From DASQPR01 sp963836785 (lineage in GTDB: Bacteria > Actinomycetota > Actinomycetes > Mycobacteriales > Micromonosporaceae): a DNA stretch of 64,000 nucleotides. This document shows, piece by piece, positions 15,782-24,671 of this stretch; position 1 is the first letter of the stretch, and the number at the start of each line of letters is the position of its first letter. The notes beneath the pieces are model-generated. The model searched no databases, was not told where the DNA came from, and saw nothing but the letters and a program-made list of their open reading frames with translations. A program made the position numbers and the translations under genes. The DNA is taken from positions 496,001 through 560,000 of the forward strand of contig CAWIKW010000001.1 in NCBI GenBank assembly GCA_963836785.1. Reading direction: 5' to 3'.

Positions 15782-17191
15782 ATGCGCGGCAACCGCCGGC
15801 CGGCCACCGACTTGCGTGACCCGTCCACCGGGGACGTCGAACTCAACCCGGTGTTCGCCCGACCGGGCGAGGCCACACAACTCCCCCGCTTCGCGCTACC
15901 GCCGGGCGAATCGCTGCCGGAGACGGCCTACCAGATCGTGCACGACGAGGCGATGCTCGACGGCAACGCCCGTCTCAACCTGGCCACGTTCGTCGGCACC
16001 TGGATGGACGAGCAGTCGTCGCGCCTGTACGCGCTGTCGTTCGAGAAGAACATGGTCGACAAGGACGAATATCCGCAGACTGCGGCGATCGAATCGCGCT
16101 GCTGGACCATGCTTGCCGACCTGTGGCACGCGCCGGACCCGCACGCTGCCATCGGCACGTCGACGATCGGCTCATCCGAAGCGTGCATGCTCGGTGGCCT
16201 CACGATGAAGCGCCGCTGGCAGCATGCCCGGCGCGCCGCCGGCCGACCGACGGACCGGCCCAACCTCGTGATGTCCAGCGCGGTGCAGGTCTGCTGGGAG
16301 AAGTTCTGCAACTACTTCGATGTCGAGCCGCGTTTCGTCCCGATCAGCCTCGATCACAAGGTTCTGGACGGCCACGACCTCGCGTCGTACGTCGACGAGA
16401 ATACGATCGGCGTCGTCGCCATCATGGGCGTGACGTACACCGGGATGTACGAACCCGTCGCGCGGATCGCCGAGGCGCTCGACCGGATCGAAGCGTCGAC
16501 CGGCCTCGACATCCCGATCCACGTCGACGGTGCGTCCGGCGCGATGGTCGCACCGTTCCTCCAGCCGGATCTCGAGTGGGATTTCCGGATCGCGCGCGTG
16601 GCGTCGATCAACACATCGGGCCACAAGTACGGTCTCGTCTATCCCGGCCTCGGCTGGATCGTCTGGCGCGACAAGGATCGCGTACCGGCCGACCTGATCT
16701 TCGACGTGAGCTACCTCGGCGGCGACATGCCGACGCTCGGCCTGAACTTCTCCCGGCCCGGCGCCCAGGTGTTGCTGCAGTACTACATGTTCCTGCGGCT
16801 CGGCTATGACGGTTTCCACAAGGTGCAACAGGCGACCCGGGACGTCGCGCACTACCTCGCGGCCGAGATCGCGAAGATCCAGGCGCTGGCGTTGTGGAAC
16901 GACGGCAGCGACATCCCGGTGTTCGCCTGGCGCCTGCGCGAGGGGCACACCGCGAACTGGAACCTCTACCACCTGTCCGACAAGCTGCGCATGAAGGGCT
17001 GGTTGGTGCCGGCCTACCCGATGCCGGCGGGCCTTGCCGATATCACGGTGCAACGCGTGGTGGTACGCAACGGACTGAGCCACGACCTCGCCGAGGCCCT
17101 GATCACCGACATCCGCGCGGCGATCGCCTACCTGGACGCCCTGACCGGTCCGATGCCGCCGGCCGACGAACAACCGGGCTTCCACCACTAG
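15782..17191 (+). CDS. gadB: Glutamate decarboxylase
   Basis: A protein of 469 aa, close to E. coli GadB (466 aa). It is a PLP-dependent group II decarboxylase converting glutamate to GABA and CO2. The PLP lysine is Lys282 in NTSGHKYG, and the upstream HVDGASGA motif supplies the PLP-binding Asp. TSTIGSSEA and the SRPGAQVLLQYY segment are typical of bacterial and plant Gad. AAAGGGGAA lies about seven bases before the ATG. No GadC-type glutamate/GABA antiporter is adjacent, so acid resistance by export cannot be assumed; intracellular pH buffering or the GABA shunt are alternatives. Confidence 0.93.
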   Translation: MRGNRRPATDLRDPSTGDVELNPVFARPGEATQLPRFALPPGESLPETAYQIVHDEAMLDGNARLNLATFVGTWMDEQSSRLYALSFEKNMVDKDEYPQTAAIESRCWTMLADLWHAPDPHAAIGTSTIGSSEACMLGGLTMKRRWQHARRAAGRPTDRPNLVMSSAVQVCWEKFCNYFDVEPRFVPISLDHKVLDGHDLASYVDENTIGVVAIMGVTYTGMYEPVARIAEALDRIEASTGLDIPIHVDGASGAMVAPFLQPDLEWDFRIARVASINTSGHKYGLVYPGLGWIVWRDKDRVPADLIFDVSYLGGDMPTLGLNFSRPGAQVLLQYYMFLRLGYDGFHKVQQATRDVAHYLAAEIAKIQALALWNDGSDIPVFAWRLREGHTANWNLYHLSDKLRMKGWLVPAYPMPAGLADITVQRVVVRNGLSHDLAEALITDIRAAIAYLDALTGPMPPADEQPGFHH

Positions 17192-17239
17192 CAGCGACGA
17201 CGGCTGTGCTGCCGCGCAGGCGTGCGACCGGGCCGACCG

Positions 17240-17887
17240 TCAGTTTGGCCGGCGCTCGGCCGGAGACGGCACGCCGCCCGTCTCCGATGCCTCGACCGCG
17301 GCCGCTTGTCCAGGCACCGATGGCCAATCCAATGACGCGGCGCGGTTGCCGTCGGCCGGCGGCGGCGCGATCGGCTGCTGGATCTCCTCCCGGAGGTATC
17401 CGATCAGGCTTTCGTCGGCGATGTCGGCCGCCATCAGTGCCTCGTCGATGTCGTTTCGCAGCGGCCCGGTCAGTCGGGCGTCATCGCCCGACGCCCGCCA
17501 CTCGGCATGCAGACTCACGCAGCGTTGCTCGGCGATGTACGCCTCCTGCAGGAGCCCGACGGCCTTTGCCGATCCCCACAGGTGCATGCGCGCGAAGAGA
17601 ATCCCGGCCGATGTCGAGGACGGCGGTTCCAACTCGGGGTCGGTGCTGGTGATGTCCCGAAGGGTGCGCGACCGGAGCATGGCACGAAACTCGCGGATCG
17701 CGATGGCGTCGACGTAGATGTCGGAGCGTCGGTCCCGGATCCACCGGGCATGCTCGATCGACCAGTCCTGCGGGTTCACGCCCCGCGCCGCGGCGATCGA
17801 GCGCCTGGCCGCCAGACGGGCGCCGAAATACGCGGCGATGACCGCAGCCACGCCGACGATCATCGTTGCGATCTCATACCTGTCCAC
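17240..17887 (-). CDS. Hypothetical protein with one N-terminal membrane helix
   Basis: A protein of 215 aa that I cannot assign to a family. Residues 7-27 form one hydrophobic helix, followed by a basic stretch (ARLAARRSIAAARG) that suggests an anchor with the rest in the cytoplasm. The body is helical and charged, with WIRDRRSDIYVDAI and an alternating hydrophobic pattern. The last 40 residues are Pro/Ala-rich and probably disordered. The GTG start has no clear ribosome binding site. Convergent with glutamate decarboxylase. Similar anchored helical proteins are common in actinomycetes, without known function. Confidence 0.6.
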   Translation of the reverse strand: MDRYEIATMIVGVAAVIAAYFGARLAARRSIAAARGVNPQDWSIEHARWIRDRRSDIYVDAIAIREFRAMLRSRTLRDITSTDPELEPPSSTSAGILFARMHLWGSAKAVGLLQEAYIAEQRCVSLHAEWRASGDDARLTGPLRNDIDEALMAADIADESLIGYLREEIQQPIAPPPADGNRAASLDWPSVPGQAAAVEASETGGVPSPAERRPN

Positions 17888-17932
17888 GAGCGGATCGTAG
17901 GACTTCGATCGGCGCCGTCAAGTCGAGCCGAT

Positions 17933-17948
17933 GCCGCGCCAGCGCGGC
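17933..17948. terminator. GC-rich hairpin after the DUF2891 gene
   Basis: GCCGCGC-CA-GCGCGGC gives perfect 7-base arms (effectively a 6-bp stem with a 4-base loop), 24 bases downstream of the minus-strand DUF2891 stop codon. No U-tract. Possible factor-independent or structural terminator. Confidence 0.4.
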
Positions 17949-17971
17949 CCACGCGGAAACGGCCTGGTGCA

Positions 17972-18910
17972 TCAGGGCCGGTCGACAGTCTCGGCCACGG
18001 CGAACACGCCGAACTGCGGAATCCAGTGGGCGTAGCGCGCATAGTCGTCACGCCACCGCTCCGGCCGGGCGGCGTGGCCGATGATCAACCCTGCGGCCGC
18101 GTCGCGCCACCGCGACTCTCGCGTGATCCGCCAGGCGCCGTAGAGACCCCAGGCCCGTGAGAAGTTGAGCCCGGCACTGTGCACAGTGGGCTGCTGGGCT
18201 GCGCCCAGAAGGTCGGTGTCAAACCCGGCGCGGCCGTCGAGCACGGCCGGGTCCGCACCGCCGCCAAGGTCCGCCGCCAACAACACCGCCAGGTGTACGG
18301 GCGAGAAGAATCCGCGCCGCACTCGCGCTGTGGCCGGCTCCTCGGCGCCACCGGAGAAGGCGCCGAGGATCCGCTTCGCCATCCGGTCGGCCGCGTCGAG
18401 CGTGTACCTATCGGATCGGGCGAGTGCCCATCGCCGCAGTGCGATGGTGGCCCAGATCGAGTTCGGGTATTCCTCGTCGTACGCCGCCGAGGTCAGATCG
18501 CCGTTACCCGACAAGGCATCCAGGTGGCCTACGACCCGGTCGGCCGCCGCGACCGCGAGATCGCCGAACACGTCGACGTCGGACCGTACCGCCTCGGCGT
18601 CGAGGACAAGCGTCCAGGCCATGCCGTACGGCACCTCGTGGTCGAGCCGGCCGCCGGCCAACGCCGTCAACTCCGCCGCAACCGCAGTTGGTCCAGCCTG
18701 CGACAGGGCCATCTCGGCGTAGGTCGACTCGCCGGTGAGCCGAGACGCGGCCAGGAGCGCGTACGTGCCGTGCACCGCACTGTGCCAGTCGTAACAGCCG
18801 TGAAACGCGGGATGGGCGGTGTCGGCCCGAGCGACGCCAGCCGCGACCACGGTCGCGAACGCTCGCACCAACTCGTCACGGCGGGCCACAAGTGCCTTCC
18901 AGTCGTTCAC
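17972..18910 (-). CDS. DUF2891 family protein
   Basis: A protein of about 312 aa. The motif FHGCYDWHSAVHG near residue 35, PYGMAWTLVLDAE near the middle and YPNSIWATIALRRW are characteristic of DUF2891, an all-helical (alpha/alpha) toroid family. It is often considered glycosidase-like because of its fold, but no reaction is established. The start is ambiguous between GTG 18910 and TTG 18913; GGAGGG lies 7-10 bases upstream. No signal peptide is visible. No neighbouring gene suggests a substrate. Confidence 0.8.
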   Translation of the reverse strand: MNDWKALVARRDELVRAFATVVAAGVARADTAHPAFHGCYDWHSAVHGTYALLAASRLTGESTYAEMALSQAGPTAVAAELTALAGGRLDHEVPYGMAWTLVLDAEAVRSDVDVFGDLAVAAADRVVGHLDALSGNGDLTSAAYDEEYPNSIWATIALRRWALARSDRYTLDAADRMAKRILGAFSGGAEEPATARVRRGFFSPVHLAVLLAADLGGGADPAVLDGRAGFDTDLLGAAQQPTVHSAGLNFSRAWGLYGAWRITRESRWRDAAAGLIIGHAARPERWRDDYARYAHWIPQFGVFAVAETVDRP

Positions 18911-19030
18911 CAATCCGCTCCCTCCGCTCGGCCCGGTCGCCGATCGCACGCGTCAACCGGCCGTCACCGTACCCGTGATGACGAAGTGAGCGCAGGCAAC
19001 GACGGCGCCGAGGCGGGGCCCGACAGACCA

Positions 19031-20494
19031 TTACGTACCGCGAACGGACGCGCGCGGATCGTCCGTGCGCGACTTAAGTGGACGGTGGCCGAACGACGAG
19101 TCGGAAGCCCTCGTCATCGACGCAGCCAGCACGAGGCCAATGACGTACGCCGCGCCCGCGACGATCATCGCTAGCCGCGCGCCGGACAAGGTCGGGCCGA
19201 GGCCCTGCGCAGCGGCGATGAACGATCCGAGAAGGGCGATGCCGAGGGCGCCGCCGACCTGCCGACTGGCGTTCAGCACGCCGGATGCGATTCCGGCGCG
19301 GCTTTCCGGCGCGGCCTCGACGACGGCGGACGTGGCGGCCGGCATGCAGAAGGAGATGCCGAAGCCGGCCGCGGCCATCGGCACGACGATGGCGACGTAG
19401 GGAGTCTGCGGCCCGATCACGGTCAGGCCGAAGAAGCCGGCCGCACCGACCGCCATGCCGACCATCATGGGGACCCGCGGTCCGATGCGGCCGGTCGCCA
19501 CGCCACCGAACCACGACCCGACCGCGATCACTCCGGTCTGTGGCAGCAGGGCCAGGCCGGTAAGTAATGGCGAGAACGCGTAACGGCGCTCCAACGCGAT
19601 GGCTTCGACGAAGAGCAAGCCGTAGAACGAGAAGTTCATGATGAATCCGACCGCGGTCGCGCCGACCATCTCGCGGTTGTCGAAGATGGACAGCGGGAGC
19701 ATCGGGTCGGCGCGACGGCGTTCGATCGCGACGAACGTCGCCGCGGCCGCGATCCCGACGGCGATCAGGGCAAGCGGGACGGGTGTGACCCATCCGTTGC
19801 GGCCGCCCTCGACCACTCCGGCGGTCACCCCGACGAGGGCGATGCCGCCGGTCAGCTGCCCCGGAAGGTCATATCCACGCCGGGCGCGGTCGTCCGCCGG
19901 TGGATCGCCGGCATGGACATACCGTCCGGTCAACCACAACGTGAGTACGGCAATCGGCACGTTCACCCAGAACAGCGCGCGCCAGCCGAACGCCTCGGTC
20001 AGGACGCCACCGAGCAGCGGGCCACTGCCGCCGGCGACACCACCGACCGTGCCCCAGATGCCAATGGCACGTGCGCGACTGAGACGGTCCGGGTAGGTCG
20101 CCTGAATGAGCGCGAGGCACGCCGGCACAAGGAGGGCGGCGCCGACGCCCTGCACGACCCGCGCAGTGATCAACGCAACGAGGCCGGGCGCCACCGCACA
20201 TCCGATCGAGGCCGCGGCGAACACCGCCAGGCCTGTGTCGAAAACCCGGCGCGCGCCCCAGCGGTCGGCCGCCGAGCCACCGGCCAGCAGCAGGCCGGCA
20301 AATGTCACCGTGTAGCCATCGAGGACCCATTGCAGGCCGGACACGGAGGCGCGAAGATCGCCGGCCATGCTCGGCAACGCGACGTTCACGATCGTGGCGT
20401 CGACGATGACGATGAACCAGCCGAGGCAGAGCGCGGTGAGCGGTCGAACGTCGAGAGTGGTGGTGGATGGGGCCGGAGCGTGCTGTATGGACAT
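19031..20494 (-). CDS. MFS transporter, DHA2 (14-TM) drug-efflux type
   Basis: A protein of 487 aa with 14 predicted transmembrane segments. TM1 has VDATIVNVALP, the loop after TM2 has GSAADRWGARRVF (MFS motif A), and TM5 has GPLLGGVL (motif C of drug antiporters). It expels drugs or metabolites with the proton gradient. ATG 20494 is preceded by GGAGG at eight bases. An 18-bp inverted repeat lies just upstream of the ribosome binding site. No regulator is adjacent. Substrate unknown. Confidence 0.88.
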   Translation of the reverse strand: MSIQHAPAPSTTTLDVRPLTALCLGWFIVIVDATIVNVALPSMAGDLRASVSGLQWVLDGYTVTFAGLLLAGGSAADRWGARRVFDTGLAVFAAASIGCAVAPGLVALITARVVQGVGAALLVPACLALIQATYPDRLSRARAIGIWGTVGGVAGGSGPLLGGVLTEAFGWRALFWVNVPIAVLTLWLTGRYVHAGDPPADDRARRGYDLPGQLTGGIALVGVTAGVVEGGRNGWVTPVPLALIAVGIAAAATFVAIERRRADPMLPLSIFDNREMVGATAVGFIMNFSFYGLLFVEAIALERRYAFSPLLTGLALLPQTGVIAVGSWFGGVATGRIGPRVPMMVGMAVGAAGFFGLTVIGPQTPYVAIVVPMAAAGFGISFCMPAATSAVVEAAPESRAGIASGVLNASRQVGGALGIALLGSFIAAAQGLGPTLSGARLAMIVAGAAYVIGLVLAASMTRASDSSFGHRPLKSRTDDPRASVRGT

Positions 20495-20517
20495 CGAGCC
20501 ATCCTCCGAGACAATCG

Positions 20518-20535
20518 GTTCGGCGACCGCCGAAC
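20518..20535. promoter_or_regulatory. Inverted repeat in the MFS leader
   Basis: GTTCGGCG-AC-CGCCGAAC has perfect 8-base arms two bases apart, 23 bases before the MFS start codon. The tiny spacer favours a protein-binding site over an RNA hairpin. The cognate regulator is not in the neighbourhood. Confidence 0.4.
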
Positions 20536-20668
20536 GGTCTCGCGTCAACGATTCGACATGGGATGGAACTCGGCGCGTCACCGACGACGATCGGGCTGGG
20601 TCGCTTCCGCCCACCTACCCGGGCTGCCGTCGTTCATGCGCGAACGATGCCCTCGGTTCGGCCCGGCG

Positions 20669-21973
20669 CTAGCTGGTCCGGGCCGGCAGCTCCGGCGTGT
20701 CGGTCTCCAACGGCACCGCAGCCGCGTTGACCAGGCCGAGCTGCACCGGCTGCCGCCGCATGAACGCGCCGATCAGCCACTCGGCGGCCACCTTCGCGCG
20801 GTTCCTCGGCAGCGCCAGCAGGTGGTATCCGCCGGTGACGCCGGCGGCGGCGAGTCCGGACAGCGGAATCCCCAGCGGGTCGGCTGCCGCGGCGCCACCG
20901 GCCAGATCGACGGTGAAGCCCAGATCGTGATGCCGGTACGCCCGCAGCTTGCCGGCACCGAACGACGCGGCGATGTTGCCGGCCGCCAGCTTCCCTTGAC
21001 GCTCCGCGTGCTGCGCGGTCATCGCCGTGATCTCCCCGGGCCGGGTCAGATCCGGCACCGCGGCCGCGTCGCCGATGCCGTACACCTCGGGGCGGCCGGG
21101 AACGGTGAGAAATTCGTCGACGACGAGGCGACCCTTGTCCGTCGGCAGGCCGAGGCTCTCCACGAACGGATCCGGGCGGACGCCGACGCACCAGATCAGT
21201 GTCTTGGTCGCGAGGTACGTCCCATCGCTCATGTACACGCCGTCGGCGGTCGCCTCGGTGATCGACGTACGCAATCGGAGACGTACCCCCCGGCGGCGCA
21301 GCAGGCGGTCGGTCGTCGCCGACAGTCGCGGATCGAGGCCGGGCAGCACCCGGTCGGCGGTATCGAGGAGATACCAGCGGCTCGTCTCGCCGCGCAGGCG
21401 CGGCCGCGCCTTGATGATGGACTCGGTGAGGATCTGACCGTGGGCGAGCACCTCGGTGCCGGTGTAGCCGGCGCCGACCACGACGAACGTGAGCCGCGCC
21501 GCCCGCTCGTCCGGATCGTCGGTCTCCTCCGCCATTTCGACCTGACACGTGATGTGATCGCGCAGGTAGAGCGCCTCCGGAATCCCGCGGAAGCCGTGCG
21601 CGTGGTCGGCGATGCCCGGGAGCGGCAGCAGTTTGTTGACACTGCCGGCCGCGATGACGAGCCGGTCGTAGGCGACGTCGCCGGCGCGACCATCCGGATC
21701 GAGGTACGCGACGCGGCGGGCGTCGAGATCGACCTGGCGAGCGTCGCCGAGGATGAGGCGCACCTTGGGCAACGCGGCGGGCAGCGACACCGCGACCCGG
21801 TTCGCATCCAGGAGGCCACCGGTGACCTGGGGCAACAGCGGCAGGTAGAGGAAATAGTCGGTCGGATTGATGAGCGTGATCTCGGCCGCGCCCCGGGCGA
21901 GCTTGGACAATCGACGCGCGGCATGGAAGCCGGCAAATCCGCCACCGACGATGACGATCCGCTTCCCTGCCAT
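20669..21973 (-). CDS. ndh: Type II NADH dehydrogenase (NDH-2)
   Basis: A protein of 434 aa. It has two Rossmann folds: GGGFAGFHAA at residues 9-18 for FAD and VVGAGYTGTEV near residue 165 for NADH. The second FAD motif VYGIGDAAAVPD appears near residue 300. The C-terminal region would form the membrane-associating part. NDH-2 passes electrons from NADH to quinone without pumping protons. GGGGGGAA lies just before ATG 21973. It is a single-gene unit downstream of nothing related. Other pyridine-nucleotide disulfide oxidoreductases share the folds, but motif spacing and length fit NDH-2. Confidence 0.85.
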   Translation of the reverse strand: MAGKRIVIVGGGFAGFHAARRLSKLARGAAEITLINPTDYFLYLPLLPQVTGGLLDANRVAVSLPAALPKVRLILGDARQVDLDARRVAYLDPDGRAGDVAYDRLVIAAGSVNKLLPLPGIADHAHGFRGIPEALYLRDHITCQVEMAEETDDPDERAARLTFVVVGAGYTGTEVLAHGQILTESIIKARPRLRGETSRWYLLDTADRVLPGLDPRLSATTDRLLRRRGVRLRLRTSITEATADGVYMSDGTYLATKTLIWCVGVRPDPFVESLGLPTDKGRLVVDEFLTVPGRPEVYGIGDAAAVPDLTRPGEITAMTAQHAERQGKLAAGNIAASFGAGKLRAYRHHDLGFTVDLAGGAAAADPLGIPLSGLAAAGVTGGYHLLALPRNRAKVAAEWLIGAFMRRQPVQLGLVNAAAVPLETDTPELPARTS

Positions 21974-22200
21974 CGGTTCCCCCCTCGCCGCCGTGTTCGC
22001 CACGGTGTTCGCCGCCCCCACTGCTCCGGCCCGTCGTCCGCCGTACCCACCCTAGCCAAGGGGTAACGCACGCGCAGGAAAGTCGCCGTCGCCGCCCGAG
22101 CCCACGACGCAAACCAGTCGCGGTGCCGGCGGCACTGTGCGACCGTGGACCGTCGAACCGAGACCATCCGACCGCGCGGTCGGCGGCGAAAGGGCGTGGC

Positions 22201-23019
22201 ATGCCGGCCTGGATCTGTGCGACCTGCGCGGTGCAGCAATCGGACACGGACACGCCGCCGGACCGGTGCCCGATCTGCGACGACGAACGGCAGTACGTCG
22301 GCTGGCAGGGCCAGCGCTGGACGACGCCGGATGAGTTGGCCGGCAGCCACCGGACCGACATCCGCGAGGAAGAACCGGATCTGATCGGGATCGGCACCGA
22401 GCCCGCGTTCGGTATCGGCCAGCGCGCACTGCTCGTCCGTACGCCCGGCGGAAACGTGCTGTGGGACTGCGTATCGGTGCTCGACGACGCTGCCCGCCAG
22501 CGCATCGCCGAGCTCGGCGGGATCACGGCGATCTGCATGTCGCATCCGCACTTCTACGGCGCGCACATCGACTGGGCGGACGCGTTCGACGCGCGGGTGC
22601 TCATCCCGAGGGCCGACGCGGCCTGGGTCCAGCGTCCATCACCGCGCATCGAATTGTGGGACGACGAGATCGAGCCGGTGCCCGGGCTGACGCTCGCTCG
22701 CATCGGCGGCCACTTCGACGGCGCCGCCGTGCTGCACTGGCCGGCCGGAGCGGACGGTCGCGGCGCCCTGTTGACCGGTGACACGATCACCGTCGTCCAG
22801 GACCGCGACTGGGTGAGCTTCATGTGGAGCTACCCGAATCTCATTCCGCTCGACGAGGCGACGGTGCTCGACATCGCCCGGCGCGTCGAACGCTTCGGCT
22901 TCGATCGGGTGTACGGCGGCTGGTGGGGCCGAGTTGTGGTCGAGGACGGTCCCGGTGCGGTACGGCGGTCCGCCGACCGGTATGTGGCCCGGATGCGCGG
23001 CGAGCGACCGCTCGGCTGA
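22201..23019 (+). CDS. Metallo-beta-lactamase-like hydrolase with N-terminal zinc ribbon
   Basis: A protein of 272 aa. Residues 6-26 carry C-x2-C...C-x2-C (CATC and CPIC), a rubredoxin-like zinc ribbon. The rest follows the metallo-beta-lactamase fold: SHPHFYGAHIDWADAF (His115, His117), GGHFDGAAVLHW and LLTGDTI. The usual HxHxDH is altered here, since the Asp-His pair is replaced by Tyr-Gly, so the metal site is unusual or mononuclear. AAAGGG precedes the ATG. Function unknown. Similar proteins are annotated only as 'hydrolase'. Confidence 0.75.
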   Translation: MPAWICATCAVQQSDTDTPPDRCPICDDERQYVGWQGQRWTTPDELAGSHRTDIREEEPDLIGIGTEPAFGIGQRALLVRTPGGNVLWDCVSVLDDAARQRIAELGGITAICMSHPHFYGAHIDWADAFDARVLIPRADAAWVQRPSPRIELWDDEIEPVPGLTLARIGGHFDGAAVLHWPAGADGRGALLTGDTITVVQDRDWVSFMWSYPNLIPLDEATVLDIARRVERFGFDRVYGGWWGRVVVEDGPGAVRRSADRYVARMRGERPLG

Positions 23020-23084
23020 CGACAGCGGTAGTCGGCGGGCGTCGCCGGTGGCAGAGTTGTCCGGCAGGTAGCTACCGCGGGCCC

Positions 23085-23132
23085 GACCGCCCGTTACGCC
23101 GTCCCCCGCCACGCCGACCGCCCGTTACGCCG
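23085..23132. repeat. 17-bp direct repeat in the gap before the AhpD-like gene
   Basis: GACCGCCCGTTACGCCG occurs at 23085-23101 and again at 23116-23132, 31 bases apart. A diverged GATTACGCCGATCG copy follows at about 23138. The array ends shortly before the ribosome binding site at about 23168. Confidence 0.8.
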
Positions 23133-23178
23133 ATCGCCGATTACGCCGATCGCGGCCGATCCACGAAGGAGAACGCGC

Positions 23179-23718
23179 ATGCCCCACATCCCCGTATCCG
23201 ATGACCTACCCGGGATCCGGGGCCTGCTCGCGTTCAAGCCGGCGAGCGGCATGAAGGTTGCGCAACTCATCGAGCAACTGCTGCGCGGCGACAGCGCGCT
23301 CAGCCCGGCCGATCGGGAGCGCATCGCCGCGCACGTGTCGCTGCTCAACGAATGCGAGTTCTGCGCGCGCTCGCACGCCGCGGCGATCGGCCATCTGGAT
23401 GCGCAGATCGCGGCCGCCCGACCGACAGCGGCCGATCCCGGGCCGACTCCGCGGTTGGGCGCACTGCTTGACCTCGCCGGCGAGGTCACCCGCGGCGGTC
23501 GCTACGTGACGCCGGAAACCGTGAAGAACGCACGTGCGGCCGGCGCCAGCGACGAGGACATCCACGACACCGTGCTGATCGCGGCCGCGTTCTGCATGCT
23601 CAACCGGTATGTCGACGGTCTCGGCGCGATCACACCGTCCGACGACGCGGCTTATGACGCGATGGGTATCCAGATGGCTGCCCACGGTTACCTCGGCGCG
23701 GCCCCGCCCATCGGCTAG
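23179..23718 (+). CDS. AhpD-like peroxidase-related protein (carboxymuconolactone decarboxylase family)
   Basis: A protein of 179 aa, all helical. It has the active motif E58-C59-x2-C62-x3-H66, the redox-active dithiol and histidine of AhpD-type alkylhydroperoxidases. The second half repeats the helical core (SDEDIHDTVLIAAAFCMLNRYVDGL). Members reduce peroxides using a lipoyl or thiol partner, or act as carboxymuconolactone decarboxylases; the intact CxxC favours the former. AAGGAG precedes ATG 23179. The neighbouring genes do not identify its partner. Confidence 0.88.
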   Translation: MPHIPVSDDLPGIRGLLAFKPASGMKVAQLIEQLLRGDSALSPADRERIAAHVSLLNECEFCARSHAAAIGHLDAQIAAARPTAADPGPTPRLGALLDLAGEVTRGGRYVTPETVKNARAAGASDEDIHDTVLIAAAFCMLNRYVDGLGAITPSDDAAYDAMGIQMAAHGYLGAAPPIG

Positions 23719-23769
23719 TGTCACCTTTTCCGCGTCGCGCGCGGAGCGCGACCCACAGGGGGTGACGAG

Positions 23770-24624
23770 GTGACGATCGGCGACTGGGTGCCCGACGGTA
23801 CGGAAACCGACCGGCCCAATGCCGCCCGCGTGTACGACTACTACCTCGGCGGGTCGCACAATTTCGAAGCCGATCGCGAGATGGCCCGCCGGGCGATCGC
23901 GCTGTGGCCGGACGTACCGAAGATCATCCGAGCCAACCGCGCGTTTCTGCACCGCGCCATCCGCTTCATCGCCGCGCAGGGCGTCCGGCAGTTCATCGAC
24001 CTCGGATCAGGGATGCCGACGGTGGGCAGTGTGCACGACGTCGCCCGCTCGGTCCGGCCGGATGCTCGGGTCGTCTACGTGGACATCGACCCCGTCGTCG
24101 TCGCGCACGCTCGGATGATTCTCGACGGCGATCCGAACGCCGCGGTCCTCCATGCCGACCTGTGCGACGCCGGTGAAGTTCTCGACCACCCCGATCTTCG
24201 CCGGGTGCTGGACCGGCACGAACCGGTCGCCGTACTCATGATTGCGGTCTTGCACTTCATCCCCGACGAAACCCACCCGGCGCAGATCGTCGCGGCCTAC
24301 CGTGACGCGCTGGCCCCGGGCAGCTTTATCGCGGTGACCCACGCGACGCAGGACGGTCAGCGGCCCGAGCAGGCGAGCGAACATCGCGAGTTGTACGCGC
24401 GGACGGCGACGCCGATGACGATGCGCTCACACGACGAGATCGGCCAACTGCTGGCCGGTTGGGCGCTTGTGGATCCCGGACTCGTACGCATGCCGCTGTG
24501 GCGCCCGGACAGCGTCGAGGAATTGCCGGAGCATCCGGAGGAATTCGCCGGGTACGGCGCCGTGGGTCGGCTGGCCACGCCGAGCGACGACCACTACGAG
24601 CCGAACGCCTCGACCGACCGATAA
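23770..24624 (+). CDS. SAM-dependent methyltransferase, DUF574/Methyltransf_19 family
   Basis: A protein of 284 aa. It opens with the family signature RPNAARVYDYYLGGSHNFEADR, followed by FIDLGSGMPTVGSVHDVA (the SAM-binding glycine motif), VVYVDIDP and the hydrophobic strand VAVLMIAVLHFIPD. The family is abundant and specific to actinomycetes, usually in many copies. Its substrates are unknown, although the SAM fold is clear. GTG 23770 follows GGGGGTGA. A paralogue with the same layout lies at 29950-30771. Confidence 0.88.
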   Translation: MTIGDWVPDGTETDRPNAARVYDYYLGGSHNFEADREMARRAIALWPDVPKIIRANRAFLHRAIRFIAAQGVRQFIDLGSGMPTVGSVHDVARSVRPDARVVYVDIDPVVVAHARMILDGDPNAAVLHADLCDAGEVLDHPDLRRVLDRHEPVAVLMIAVLHFIPDETHPAQIVAAYRDALAPGSFIAVTHATQDGQRPEQASEHRELYARTATPMTMRSHDEIGQLLAGWALVDPGLVRMPLWRPDSVEELPEHPEEFAGYGAVGRLATPSDDHYEPNASTDR

Positions 24625-24671
24625 CCAACCGGGCCACTGGCGCCGCCTCGGTAGGCCGTACCGTCACTGCT

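Noticed and set aside
18179..19174. A 331-codon plus-strand frame across the DUF2891 gene
   Set aside because: The opposite strand carries clear DUF2891 motifs; this frame is an antisense shadow.
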